DNA of 64,000 nucleotides from Streptomyces sp. TRM49041. Its GTDB lineage: Bacteria > Actinomycetota > Actinomycetes > Streptomycetales > Streptomycetaceae. Position numbers and translations under genes: made by a program. The notes beneath the pieces are model-generated. The model was not told the DNA's origin, made no database searches, and was given only the letters and a program-made list of their open reading frames with translations. The stretch covers positions 1-64,000 of the forward strand of contig NZ_VSRY01000140.1 in assembly GCF_008271805.1 (NCBI RefSeq), read 5' to 3'. The number at the start of each line of letters is the position of its first letter. The stretch's first letter is position 1. Of the stretch, positions 17,592-25,152 are shown in pieces.

Positions 17592-18131
17592 TTACGCGTG
17601 GGTCGTCGAAGTCGTCGGGGTCGTCGGGATCGTCCGAGTCGTCTGGGCCGCAGTCGGCGTCGGTGTCGGTGTCAGCGGCGGTGCTGTCCTCGCCGGGTGC
17701 GCCCGGCAGTCCCCGAAGGAGTCGCGGAGGCGTGCCAGCAGCGTGATGAGCAGCCCCACCTCGTCGTCGGTCCAGTCTCCGAGGCGCTCCGCGAACAGGT
17801 CCGCTGCGCGCCGCCCGAGGTCCTCCAGGACGGCTCGGCCGGCGGGCGTGAGCCGCAGGATGCGGGAGCGCCGGTCGCCCGGGTCGGGTGACCGCTCGAC
17901 CCAGCCGCGCCCCACGACATGGGCGACATGGCGGCTGGTCACCGACATGTCGATGGCGAGGAGCTCGGCGAGCCGGCTCATCCGCATGTCCCCGTACCGG
18001 TCCAGGAGGGCGAGCACGGCGGCCGCACCGCCCGGGCACTCGCTGGGAAGCAGCCGTGCGATGCCGCGCTTCACGGCTCCGACGGCGCTGAGCCGGCGGG
18101 CCAGCTCCTCGTACTGACTGCGCGCTGCCAC
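17592..18131 (-). CDS. MarR-family repressor of the downstream exporter
   Basis: 179 residues from GTG 18131, chosen because GGAGG lies about nine bases upstream; an ATG at 18170 gives a longer form but would begin inside the operator repeats. The winged helix is clear (residues about 30-110: MRMSRLAELLAIDMSVTSRH, wing SPDPGDRRSRILRLTPAG). The C-terminal 25 residues form an unusual Pro/Thr-rich tail that is not part of the MarR fold. It is co-transcribed with the DHA2 exporter and expected to autoregulate through the inverted repeats at 18153-18195. Confidence 0.88.
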   Translation of the reverse strand: MAARSQYEELARRLSAVGAVKRGIARLLPSECPGGAAAVLALLDRYGDMRMSRLAELLAIDMSVTSRHVAHVVGRGWVERSPDPGDRRSRILRLTPAGRAVLEDLGRRAADLFAERLGDWTDDEVGLLITLLARLRDSFGDCRAHPARTAPPLTPTPTPTAAQTTRTIPTTPTTSTTHA

Positions 18132-18152
18132 CGCGGGGCGCCTCCGCTCCTT

Positions 18153-18195
18153 GTTGCTTAGAGCAACCATATGATTGATTGGTTGCCGCAGGCAA
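18153..18195. promoter_or_regulatory. Cluster of inverted repeats, probable MarR operator
   Basis: Three overlapping dyads: GTTGCT-TAG-AGCAAC (18153-18167), GCAACC (18163-18168) with GGTTGC (18181-18186), and TTGCC-GCA-GGCAA (18183-18195). They all share TTGC/GCAA half sites, as in MarR-family operators, and lie just upstream of the marR GTG start and between divergent transcription units. Confidence 0.7.
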
Positions 18196-18303
18196 ATGAA
18201 ATGGGTGCGTATGCGGCCAAAGACCTGGCAAAGAAAGGTCAAGATCGTTCCCCGGGGCTCCCGAGGTGGGGCCGGAGGCCCGGATTCGCTAGGGTCCTGC
18301 CCC

Positions 18304-18522
18304 ATGGCACACAACCCGCACGCCCCCCAGGGCCCCGAGGGCAGCAGCTCCTACGACCCCGCGGGCTCTACCCAGATGTTCCGCGCCTTCGTCGACGAGG
18401 GCGCCCCGCAGCGACAGCAGCAGGTCACCGTCCAGTCGGCCGGCCCTCGTGTCGGTCTGATCGCCGGCATCGTGCTGGCCGTCGTGGTCGTCGCCGCGGT
18501 CGCCTGGCTCGCCCTGTCCTGA
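18304..18522 (+). CDS. Small tail-anchored membrane protein (72 aa)
   Basis: ATG 18304 opens a 72-residue frame: a hydrophilic, Gln/Pro-rich N-terminal 45 residues (MAHNPHAPQGPEG) and one C-terminal transmembrane helix (VGLIAGIVLAVVVVAAVAWLAL). No ribosome site precedes the ATG; a TAGGGT box about 10 bases upstream could serve a nearly leaderless transcript. I do not recognise a family. It is divergent from the MarR operon and convergent with the lipoprotein gene. Confidence 0.75.
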   Translation: MAHNPHAPQGPEGSSSYDPAGSTQMFRAFVDEGAPQRQQQVTVQSAGPRVGLIAGIVLAVVVVAAVAWLALS

Positions 18523-18575
18523 CCCGACTCGATCTTCACCCGGCGCGTCACCGCCACGCGGTAACCGTCGCGCGA

Positions 18576-19376
18576 TCACTGCCACGCCGCTCCGACGTCC
18601 CGGGTCTCGACACGCATGCCCAGCGGCACGCGCCAGGACGCCACGCACACGGTGTACGTCTCCGTTCGCGCCGCCCCGGCCGGGATGGGTGTGGGCAGTG
18701 GCTGGGCCGACTCGACGGTGCCCCAGTCGACGCCGAGTGCGCCGATGATGTGCGTCCCGAACGTGACGGTGCCCGAACGCGCCGGTGAGCCGCCGGTGTT
18801 GCGGAACTCCACCGTGACCCGCTCGCACCACCGCCGGTCCGTGGCGGAACGGACCGGCTCGCTCAGCACGAGTACGGCGGGCGTGGGTGCGGGCGGGGGA
18901 GTCGTGGGCGTCGGTGACGGTGCCGGTCCTGACGGTGCCGGTCGTGTCGGTGTCGTCGGCTCCGAGGGAGCCGGGAGCGGAGTGGGTGGCCGCTCGTTCC
19001 GTGCCGGTGGCGCGGGCTTGCGCGTCGCCGGTACGGCTCCGGGTGCGCCGGCTCCCGTGGGCTTACCCGCGCCCGTGCTCGCACCCGCACTCGTGCGCGT
19101 ACCGGCACCGCTCCTCGTACCGCCGGGCGAGGCATGGCCCGACGGCGGGTCCGACGGGGCCGACGAGTCCGCCGAGGCAGGCGAATCCAGCGGGGCCAGC
19201 CGTACGCCGCCCGTCGGAGCCACCGGTGCGGTCGGTGCGCCGTCCGGCCCGGCGGGGCCGACCGCGCCGACGGTCGTGCGGCCCTCGCCGCCGCCACCGC
19301 CGCACGCGGTCAGCGTGACCACCGCACCGCAGCACACCACCGCCGTCCACGCCGCCGTCCGACCGTTCCGTCGCAT
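18576..19376 (-). CDS. Secreted lipoprotein with Pro/Thr-rich spacer
   Basis: 266 residues starting at ATG 19376. The signal peptide ends in a lipobox (VTLTAC), so the mature protein should be lipid-anchored at Cys25. Residues about 30-165 are a low-complexity Ala/Gly/Pro/Ser/Thr spacer suited to crossing the cell wall. The C-terminal 95 residues form a compact beta-rich domain (VTVEFRNTGGSPARSGTVTFG, two cysteines WCERV and YTVCVASW), resembling an Ig-like fold. Function unknown. It lies downstream of the sigma-factor pair on the same strand and may be under their control. Confidence 0.85.
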   Translation of the reverse strand: MRRNGRTAAWTAVVCCGAVVTLTACGGGGGEGRTTVGAVGPAGPDGAPTAPVAPTGGVRLAPLDSPASADSSAPSDPPSGHASPGGTRSGAGTRTSAGASTGAGKPTGAGAPGAVPATRKPAPPARNERPPTPLPAPSEPTTPTRPAPSGPAPSPTPTTPPPAPTPAVLVLSEPVRSATDRRWCERVTVEFRNTGGSPARSGTVTFGTHIIGALGVDWGTVESAQPLPTPIPAGAARTETYTVCVASWRVPLGMRVETRDVGAAWQ

Positions 19377-19428
19377 GGGCGGCAGTGTGACTGACGAAAC
19401 GTCAGTTATGAAGCCCCGCAGCGGGCAC

Positions 19429-20286
19429 TCAGTCCGAGATGAGCCCCTCGCGCAGCTGCGCCAGCGTCCGCGTCAGCAGTCGGGAGACATGCATCTGGGA
19501 GATCCCGACCTCCTCGCCGATCTGCGACTGCGTCATGTTGGCGAAGAACCGCAGCATGATGATCTGCCGCTCCCTGGCGGGGAGCTTGGCGAGCAGCGGC
19601 TTCAACGACTCCCGGTACTCGACGCCTTCGAGCGCGGTGTCCTCGTAGCCGAGCCGGTCCGCGAGCGAGCCTTCGCCGCCGTCGTCCTCCGGCGACGGCG
19701 AGTCGAGTGACGAGGCGGTGTAGGCGTTGCCGACGGCGAGGCCGTCGACGACATCCTCCTCGGACACACCCAGCGCGGTGGCGAGTTCGGGGACGGTCGG
19801 CGAGCGGTCGAGCTTCTGCGCCAGCTCGTCGCTCGCCTTGGTGAGCGCGAGCCGCAGCTCCTGGAGGCGGCGCGGCACCCGCACCGACCACGAGGTGTCG
19901 CGGAAGAAGCGCTTGATCTCACCGACGACAGTCGGCATCGCGAACGTCGGGAACTCCACGCCGCGTTCGCAGTCGAACCGGTCGATCGCCTTGATCAGGC
20001 CGATCGTGCCGACCTGGACGATGTCCTCCATGGGTTCGTTGCGGGAGCGGAAGCGGGCCGCCGCGTACCGCACGAGGGGCAGATTGAGCTCGATGAGTGT
20101 GTCGCGCACATACATGCGCTCCGGGCTGTCCGCCGCCGCGCCCGCCGCGTCCAGCGCGCGCAGTCGGAGGAACAGGGAGCGGGAGAGCGTGCGAGTGTCG
20201 ATGGCTCCCGAGGGGTCGGGAAGCGCGGCGGCCGGTTCGCTCTTGATGAGCGTGAGCACCTTCGAGCTGCCCTGTTCTGCGGACAT
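19429..20286 (-). CDS. sigN: SigB/SigF-family RNA polymerase sigma factor (probably sigN)
   Basis: 285 residues from ATG 20286, with AAGGGGGTGGC upstream. It has region 2 (LPLVRYAAARFRSRNEPMEDIVQVGTIG), region 3 (SWSVRVPRRLQEL) and region 4 (MTQSQIGEEVGISQMHVSRL), typical of the stress/sporulation sigma-B group. It is a tandem paralog of the next gene upstream. By order (lipoprotein, this gene, second sigma, tRNA, tadA) it corresponds to S. coelicolor sigN; the symbol rests on synteny recalled, not computed. No anti-sigma gene is adjacent. A SigB-like promoter and a shared palindrome lie upstream. Confidence 0.85.
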   Translation of the reverse strand: MSAEQGSSKVLTLIKSEPAAALPDPSGAIDTRTLSRSLFLRLRALDAAGAAADSPERMYVRDTLIELNLPLVRYAAARFRSRNEPMEDIVQVGTIGLIKAIDRFDCERGVEFPTFAMPTVVGEIKRFFRDTSWSVRVPRRLQELRLALTKASDELAQKLDRSPTVPELATALGVSEEDVVDGLAVGNAYTASSLDSPSPEDDGGEGSLADRLGYEDTALEGVEYRESLKPLLAKLPARERQIIMLRFFANMTQSQIGEEVGISQMHVSRLLTRTLAQLREGLISD

Positions 20287-20354
20287 GCCACCCCCTTGAG
20301 GTCGCGGACGGTCGCGTGAGCCGCGACCATCGGAGGAACGCAGCCTCCACCTGA

Positions 20355-20380
20355 ATACCGGCGCCGAGACTGCGGCAAAC
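20355..20380 (-). promoter_or_regulatory. Possible SigB-type promoter of the sigN-like gene
   Basis: On the minus strand GTTT (complement of 20377-20380) is followed after 16 bases by CGGTAT (complement of 20355-20360), close to the GTTT-N14-16-GGGTAY consensus of Streptomyces sigma-B-group factors. It would start transcription about 60 bases before the ATG and allow autoregulation. Confidence 0.45.
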
Positions 20381-20398
20381 GCGGTTCCAGCAGAATGT

Positions 20399-20435
20399 CA
20401 CATGTCGGCAACACGCTGTAGTGACATGTCGACAA
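20399..20435. repeat. Direct repeat ACATGTCGRCAA upstream of the sigN-like gene
   Basis: acatgtcggcaa at 20400-20411 and acatgtcgacaa at 20424-20435, 24 bp apart. The second lies in the palindrome GACATGTC, which recurs upstream of the neighbouring sigma gene at 21477. Candidate regulator-binding sites. Confidence 0.6.
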
Positions 20436-20520
20436 GTCAAGGGCGAGTCTGTGCTGGAAACAAGGGGTGTGCGGCTTTTGGAACGGCTGATTGTGGACCA
20501 AGCGGATCTACCCGTTTCAG

Positions 20521-21408
20521 CTACGCGTCGATTCTGTTTGCGGATCTCAACCGGGCGAAGCTGCGGGCGAGGAGCCTTGACACATGCATCTGGGAGACGC
20601 CGAGTTCCTGACTGATCTGGGACTGCGTCAGGTTCCGGTAGTAGCGGAGCATCAGGATCCGCTGCTCGCGCTCGGGCAGCTGGACGAGCAGATGCCGTAC
20701 GAGGTCGCGGTGTTCGACGCCCGCCAGGGCGGGGTCCTCGTAGCCGAGCCGGTCGAGCAGTCCCGGCAGCCCGTCGCCCTCCTGGGCGGCCTCCAGGGAG
20801 GTCGCGTGGTACGAGCGGCCGGCCTCGATGCAGGACAGGACCTCGTCCTCGGAGATCTTGAGTCGCTCGGCGATCTCGGCGGTCGTCGGGGAGCGGCCGT
20901 GAAGCGTCGTCAGGTCCTCGGTGGCGCCGTTCACCTGTACCCACAGCTCGTGGAGCCGCCGGGGGATGTGGACCGTACGGACGTTGTCGCGGAAGTACCG
21001 CTTGATCTCGCCGACAACGGTGGGCATGGCGAAGGTCGGGAACTGCACGCCCCGGTCGGGGTCGAACCGGTCGATGGCGTTGATCAGCCCGATGGTGCCG
21101 ACCTGGACGACGTCCTCCATCGGCTCGTTGCGGGACCGGAAGCGGGCCGCCGCGTACCGGACGAGGGGCAGGTTCGCCTCGATGAGCGCGGCGCGGACCC
21201 GGCCGTGCTCGGGGGTGCCGCGCTCCAGCTTCTTCAGCTCGCCGAACAGCACCTGCGTGAGTGCCCGCGTGTCGGCGGCCCGGCGGGGGCGGGAGCCCGG
21301 CTCGACGGACTCGACGGACGCGACGGACTCGACGGGCTCCGTCGGCTCGGTCTTGAGCTCGTTCTGGGGCGGAACCTGGTGAGGCGTGGTACTGGCCGGC
21401 ACGTTCAC
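20521..21408 (-). CDS. sigF: SigB/SigF-family RNA polymerase sigma factor (probably sigF)
   Basis: 295 residues from GTG 21408 behind AAGGGGTGGC. A 45-residue acidic Pro/Ser/Glu-rich N-terminus precedes regions 2-4 (NLPLVRYAAARFRSRNEPME, VRTVHIPRRLHELW, LTQSQISQELGVSQMHVSRL). It is strongly similar to the neighbouring sigma gene, so the pair arose by tandem duplication. Position favours sigF, the late spore-maturation sigma factor of S. coelicolor; that assignment is by recalled gene order. The upstream region holds the GACATGTC palindrome and a G-rich repeat. Confidence 0.85.
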   Translation of the reverse strand: MNVPASTTPHQVPPQNELKTEPTEPVESVASVESVEPGSRPRRAADTRALTQVLFGELKKLERGTPEHGRVRAALIEANLPLVRYAAARFRSRNEPMEDVVQVGTIGLINAIDRFDPDRGVQFPTFAMPTVVGEIKRYFRDNVRTVHIPRRLHELWVQVNGATEDLTTLHGRSPTTAEIAERLKISEDEVLSCIEAGRSYHATSLEAAQEGDGLPGLLDRLGYEDPALAGVEHRDLVRHLLVQLPEREQRILMLRYYRNLTQSQISQELGVSQMHVSRLLARSFARLRSANRIDA

Positions 21409-21476
21409 GCCACCCCTTCGCGGCTAACGGTCAACTTCGGTCAACCCATCCGTCAAAAGCGGTCATAGCATCACAA

Positions 21477-21484
21477 GACATGTC
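21477..21484. promoter_or_regulatory. GACATGTC palindrome shared by both sigma genes
   Basis: Exact 8-bp dyad about 70 bases upstream of the sigF-like start. The same octamer occurs at 20423-20430 upstream of the sigN-like gene. An AT-containing palindrome is rare by chance at this GC content. Confidence 0.45.
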
Positions 21485-21510
21485 CACTGTGTGCAAGCAC
21501 CCGATAGCGC

Positions 21511-21609
21511 CGTGTTGGGGTGCGGGTCGGTGCGGGTCGGGCCGGGTGCGGGTCCGGTGCGGGGCTGGTGCGGCCGCAGTGCGGGGGTGTGGGTGTGGGT
21601 GTGGAGGGT
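21511..21609 (+). repeat. G-rich degenerate repeat (possible G-quadruplex)
   Basis: Irregular copies of ggtgcgggtc and gggtgt across about 100 bp, with many GGG/GGGG runs on the plus strand, between the sigF-like promoter region and the terminator of the Dabb gene. No coding potential is evident. Confidence 0.7.
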
Positions 21610-21618
21610 TGTACGGCG

Positions 21619-21650
21619 AGGAGCCCCGCACCACTGGGTGCGGGGCTCCT
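21619..21650 (-). terminator. Intrinsic terminator of the Dabb operon
   Basis: Perfect 14-bp inverted repeat aggagccccgcacc / ggtgcggggctcct with a four-base loop, 25 bp after the Dabb stop codon. Confidence 0.8.
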
Positions 21651-21674
21651 GTGAAGTCTTCGGGCAGCCGTGCC

Positions 21675-21968
21675 TCAGAACTCGTAGTCGGCGATCACCC
21701 ACGTGGCGAACTCGCGCCACTGCCCGGCGGCCGCCTGGTGGGCAGGGTGCTCGATGTACCGCTTGAGCGCGTCGACGTCCTCGACGGCCGAGTTGATGGC
21801 GAAGTCGTACGCGATCGGCCGGTCGGTGATGTTCCAGGCGCACTCCCAGACCTGGAGCTCCGGGATGATCCCACCGAGCTCCTGGAACGCCCGTACGCCC
21901 GCCTCGACGCGCGACTCGTCCCGTCGTACACCCTCGTTGAGCTTGAAGAGGACCAGGTGGCGAATCAT
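21675..21968 (-). CDS. Dabb-domain (stress-responsive A/B barrel) protein
   Basis: 97 residues from ATG 21968. The whole length fits the dimeric alpha/beta barrel (Dabb) family: MIRHLVLFKLNEG at the start, central ECAWNITDRPIAYDF, then HPAHQAAAGQW and terminal VIADYEF. Family members include small stress proteins and cyclases; the role here is unknown. Its GGAG ribosome site overlaps the TAG stop of the 54-residue membrane gene just upstream, so the two form a coupled operon ended by the hairpin at 21619-21650. Confidence 0.9.
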   Translation of the reverse strand: MIRHLVLFKLNEGVRRDESRVEAGVRAFQELGGIIPELQVWECAWNITDRPIAYDFAINSAVEDVDALKRYIEHPAHQAAAGQWREFATWVIADYEF

Positions 21969-21977
21969 GCGGGGCTC

Positions 21978-22142
21978 CTAGTTGACGAGCGCGGTCATGA
22001 ACTGGCCGACCGCTTGAGCGGCACTCGAAATGCCTTCGAAGCCTATCTGGACCAGGTCGGCGGCCCGGTCGGGGGACTGGATGATCGTGTAGAACACGAA
22101 GACGGTGAGCGCGTACAGCGCGATCTTCTTCGCCTGCGCCAT
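21978..22142 (-). CDS. Small single-helix membrane protein (54 aa)
   Basis: Short frame starting at ATG 22142, with GGAGACGGC upstream (complement of 22147-22155). The protein begins MAQAKKIALYALTVFVFYTI, a basic start and one membrane helix, followed by an amphipathic segment (DLVQIGFEGISSAAQAVGQF). Its stop TAG forms part of the ribosome site (TAGGAG) of the Dabb gene nine bases later, which supports real translation and coupling. Family not recognised. Confidence 0.78.
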   Translation of the reverse strand: MAQAKKIALYALTVFVFYTIIQSPDRAADLVQIGFEGISSAAQAVGQFMTALVN

Positions 22143-22270
22143 CGTGCCGTCTCCCCGTCTTTCCCCTGCGATTCCCTTGGCGGTCGGGTGAGTCTAACCG
22201 AGGCTCTACGGGTCAAGACCCTGTCGATTCGGATGCTTTGCCGATCTCTGTCCGGTCGTGGCGGTTATGC

Positions 22271-22308
22271 GAAGAGCCCCGACGCCGTGTCGGGCGTCGG
22301 GGCTCTTC
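22271..22308 (-). terminator. Terminator of tRNA-Ser(CGA)
   Basis: Perfect 16-bp inverted repeat (gaagagccccgacgcc / ggcgtcggggctcttc) with a six-base loop, seven bases after the tRNA 3' end. Confidence 0.8.
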
Positions 22309-22315
22309 GGAAGAG

Positions 22316-22400
22316 CGGTAGCGGAGGGATTTGAACCCTCGGTGACTTGCGCCACACTCGCTTTCGAGGCGAGCTCCTTCGGCCGCTCGGACACGCTACC
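22316..22400 (-). tRNA. tRNA-Ser (anticodon CGA)
   Basis: On the minus strand acceptor GGTAGCG pairs with CGCTACC, discriminator G. The anticodon stem-loop CTCGC-CTCGAAA-GCGAG gives anticodon CGA. A long variable arm and T arm GAGGGTTCAAATCCCTC confirm tRNA-Ser. Confidence 0.95.
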
Positions 22401-22468
22401 GAGAGAGAGCTTAGCCCAAAGGTGGCCCGACGCCGAAATCCATACCCGGCGCTGTCGCCGGGCGGTGG

Positions 22469-23026
22469 TCAGCGCGCGCGGAAGAAGCGGGTCAGCTGCG
22501 CGGAGCACGTGTCGGCGAGTACGCCGTGAATCACCTCGGGGCGGTGGTTCAGCCGCCGGTCCCGTACGAGGTCCCAGAGGGAGCCCACTGCGCCGGCCTT
22601 CTCGTCGAGGGCGCCGAACACCAGCCGGTCCACGCGGGACTGGACGAGTGCGCCGGCGCACATGACACACGGCTCCAGCGTCACGACGAGCGTGCAGCCG
22701 GTCAGCCGCCACTCGCCGAGCCGTTCGGCCGCACGGCGCAGCGCCAGCACCTCGGCGTGCGCGGTCGGATCGCCGGTGGCCTCGCGCTCGTTGTGGCCGG
22801 TCGCGAGGAGGGCGCCGTCCGGGCCGAGCACGACCGCGCCGACCGGTACGTCACCGGCCAGCGCGGCCCGCCCCGCCTCGACCAGCGCCCACTCCATGGC
22901 CGCCCGCCAGGGGTCGCGTACGGGATCGGGCGCGGCCGGGCCGGGCGGCGGCGAGGCGCCGGTCCGCCCGGTGCCGGGCGCGTCGGCGTCCGTCGATATC
23001 GGGTCGGGTGTTGCGGGGTCATGCAC
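22469..23026 (-). CDS. tadA: tRNA(Arg) adenosine-34 deaminase TadA
   Basis: 185 residues from GTG 23026, one base overlapping the stop of the upstream partner gene (TAGTG). After a 45-residue Pro-rich extension, the deaminase fold shows the zinc/catalytic site HAEVLAL (His and proton-shuttle Glu) and PCVMCAGA (two Cys ligands). TadA converts A34 to inosine in tRNA-Arg(ACG), whose gene is in this window at 3236. An internal ATG before EWALVEAG (about 22896) would give the usual E. coli-like length, so the extension may be untranslated. It is co-transcribed with the deaminase-associated gene. Confidence 0.92.
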   Translation of the reverse strand: MHDPATPDPISTDADAPGTGRTGASPPPGPAAPDPVRDPWRAAMEWALVEAGRAALAGDVPVGAVVLGPDGALLATGHNEREATGDPTAHAEVLALRRAAERLGEWRLTGCTLVVTLEPCVMCAGALVQSRVDRLVFGALDEKAGAVGSLWDLVRDRRLNHRPEVIHGVLADTCSAQLTRFFRAR

Positions 23027-23550
23027 TAGCGGACGGTCTCCAGTACCTCGGAGGCGCCCAGAGCCTCCGCGATCTCGGCCAGCGCGTCGGTGTCGAGAGC
23101 GAGCAGCTCCTTCTCCGACAGGCCCAGGTCGTCCAGGATCTGCCGGTCCCCGACCGGCGCGGCGGGCACGGCCTCGGCCGCCGCCTCCGTCTCCTCCTCC
23201 GTGTCGTCCGGCTCCCCGTCCTCGGTGCCGTCCAGGTCCAGTGCGTCCAGGTCGGCGTCGTCGTCGGACTGGTCGTCGCCCAGCAGTTCCTTGGTGAGGA
23301 TCTCTCCGTACGAGGACCGGGCGGCGGCAGCCCCGTCCGACACGAAGATGCGAGGATCGTCCTCGCCCTCCACACGGATGAGGCCGAACCACGCGTCCTC
23401 CTGCTCGATGAAGACGAGCACCGTGTCGGCGTCCGGCGAGGCTTCGCGGGCCAGGTCGGTCAGATCCGCCAGGGTCTCCACATCGTCGAGCTCTGTGTCG
23501 CTCGCTACCCACCCGTCTTCGGTGAGCGTGAGCAGTGCGGCGAAGTACAC
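23026..23550 (-). CDS. tRNA adenosine deaminase-associated protein
   Basis: 174 residues from GTG 23550, preceded by GGGAGAG. Sequence: an N-terminal alpha/beta domain (VYFAALLTLTEDGWVAS, TVLVFIEQEDAWFGLIRVE), then a very acidic linker (about residues 95-135, rich in Asp/Glu), and a C-terminal helical segment (LSEKELLALDTDALAEIAEAL). This actinobacterial family is named only for its invariant position before tadA; the biochemical role is unknown. Translational coupling (TAGTG) with tadA supports a shared function, possibly as a partner or regulator of the deaminase. Confidence 0.85.
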   Translation of the reverse strand: MYFAALLTLTEDGWVASDTELDDVETLADLTDLAREASPDADTVLVFIEQEDAWFGLIRVEGEDDPRIFVSDGAAAARSSYGEILTKELLGDDQSDDDADLDALDLDGTEDGEPDDTEEETEAAAEAVPAAPVGDRQILDDLGLSEKELLALDTDALAEIAEALGASEVLETVR

Positions 23551-23827
23551 CGTGACTCTCCCACTGATCAGAGGTGTGACGATCGGGCGGCACGCTCCTG
23601 AATGGCCCGCCCACTCGGCATCGTGGCAGATCCGGGGGCTGAAGGAGAGGTGTTCCGCTCTTGCGTCGTGCACCAGTCTGAGGCCGCGACCCGGACGGCG
23701 TCACTCTCCCGCACCACCCGTTACCGTCGATCACCAGGGGTCACGGTGCGCACGTGGGCGTGCCGGACGCGACCGCCGTGACATATCGGATGCGATCCGC
23801 CGGGGCGCGTCGCACAGCCGGCCGCCT

Positions 23828-24022
23828 TCACCAGCGGAACGTCCGCATCCGCATCGCCTGGCGCATCCTGGCCGCCCTGGCGCGGCGCGGCTGGACCCGT
23901 TCACGCAGTGCCTTCGCCTCGTTCAGCTCGCGCAAGAACTGTGCACGGCGGCGCCTGCGCTCCGCCGCGTCCGCCGCCTGTCGGTCGTCGGGTTCTTCCT
24001 GGTCCAGGTCCGGCATGGCCAC
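23828..24022 (-). CDS. Small basic conserved protein (64 aa)
   Basis: Frame from GTG 24022 (ATG 24016 also possible). Composition: an acidic N-terminus (DLDQEEPDDRQ), a long charged helix (RRRRRAQFLRELNEAKALRERV) and a very basic C-terminal RRARAARMRQAMRMRTFRW. The pattern suggests a helical nucleic-acid- or ribosome-binding protein. It lies divergent from upp with about 84 bp between starts. Family not recognised, but such a basic, evenly coded helix is unlikely to be a shadow. Confidence 0.65.
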   Translation of the reverse strand: MAMPDLDQEEPDDRQAADAAERRRRRAQFLRELNEAKALRERVQPRRARAARMRQAMRMRTFRW

Positions 24023-24106
24023 ACCACCACCCCAGGGCTGTGTTCGCTCGACTCCACCTTCCCTCCGCTACGTGGGTTGATGCCAGTGCGGGCTACTGTT
24101 GTGGGC

Positions 24107-24742
24107 ATGCGGATCCACGTCGTCGACCACCCGCTGGTGGCGCACAAACTCACCACGCTGCGCGACAGGCGCACCGACTCCCCGACCTTCCGGCGGCTCG
24201 CCGACGAACTGGTCACCCTGCTCGCGTACGAGGCCACCCGGGACGTGCGCACCGAGCTGGTCGACATCGAGACCCCGGTGACCGGTACGACCGGTGTGAA
24301 GCTGTCGCACCCCCGCCCCCTGGTGGTGCCGATCCTGCGGGCCGGGCTCGGCATGCTCGACGGCATGGTGCGGCTGCTGCCGACCGCCGAGGTGGGATTC
24401 CTCGGCATGATCCGCGACGAGGAGACGCTGGAGGCGTCGACGTACGCCACACGGATGCCGGAGGACCTGTCCGGGCGCCAGGTGTACGTCCTCGACCCGA
24501 TGCTCGCGACGGGCGGCACGCTGGTCGCGGCGATCCAGGAGCTGATCAAGCGCGGTGCCGACGATGTGACGGCGGTCGTGCTGCTGGCCGCGCCGGAGGG
24601 CGTCGAGGTCATGGAGCGGGAGCTGGCGGGGACGCCGGTCACCGTCGTCACCGCGGCGGTCGACGAGCGGCTCAACGACCACGGCTACATCGTCCCCGGT
24701 CTCGGCGACGCCGGCGACCGCATGTACGGCACCGCGGACTGA
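24107..24742 (+). CDS. upp: Uracil phosphoribosyltransferase
   Basis: 211 residues from ATG 24107. It catalyses uracil + PRPP to UMP in pyrimidine salvage. Family landmarks: VVDHPLVAHKLTTLRD at the N-terminus, VVPILRAGLGMLDGM, the PRPP loop YVLDPMLATGGTL and the uracil-binding C-terminal YIVPGLGDAGDRMYGT. Full length. No convincing ribosome site precedes the ATG; TACTGT nine bases upstream could be the -10 of a leaderless transcript. Monocistronic. Confidence 0.96.
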   Translation: MRIHVVDHPLVAHKLTTLRDRRTDSPTFRRLADELVTLLAYEATRDVRTELVDIETPVTGTTGVKLSHPRPLVVPILRAGLGMLDGMVRLLPTAEVGFLGMIRDEETLEASTYATRMPEDLSGRQVYVLDPMLATGGTLVAAIQELIKRGADDVTAVVLLAAPEGVEVMERELAGTPVTVVTAAVDERLNDHGYIVPGLGDAGDRMYGTAD

Positions 24743-25152
24743 CCCTTCCGGGGCGCGACCCGCTCGGGAGCGCCCTGACTGTCCGGCACCTGCTGGGGCG
24801 AGCCACGGGCGCGCCCCGGCGGGTGGGTGCTGCATTCCCCGTCAGGACATCGGTGGCGAGGGGAACCCGCGTGCCGCCGACGGAACGATGATCACTCACC
24901 GGCGCTCACGCGGGACCACCGGCCCGTCGGTGAGATCCAGTGTGCGGTGCCCGAGGAGGTGTCCCGGCGCTCCTCCGTCGAGCGGTACCCGATCAACGGC
25001 CGCCGCGCCGGGAACCGGTCGGCCGCGCCGAACTCCTCGGCTGATCCCGGCGTGGGCGCCTTCGCGCGGAGGACGCTCGCGGGCCCGGGTGTTCGGGGCT
25101 CGGGGGCCTTTCTGGGACGGCCCGTTGACTGAGCCGGTGGCTCGCCCGCCGG
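24743..25152. other. Gene-poor stretch, nothing recognised
   Basis: 410 bp between upp and the LytR_C gene. Short open frames on both strands resemble no family I know and lack ribosome sites. No RNA gene or strong hairpin was seen. Confidence 0.5.

Noticed and set aside
24743..25152. Possible small gene in the upp-LytR_C gap
   Set aside because: Frames on both strands lack ribosome sites and any recognisable pattern.
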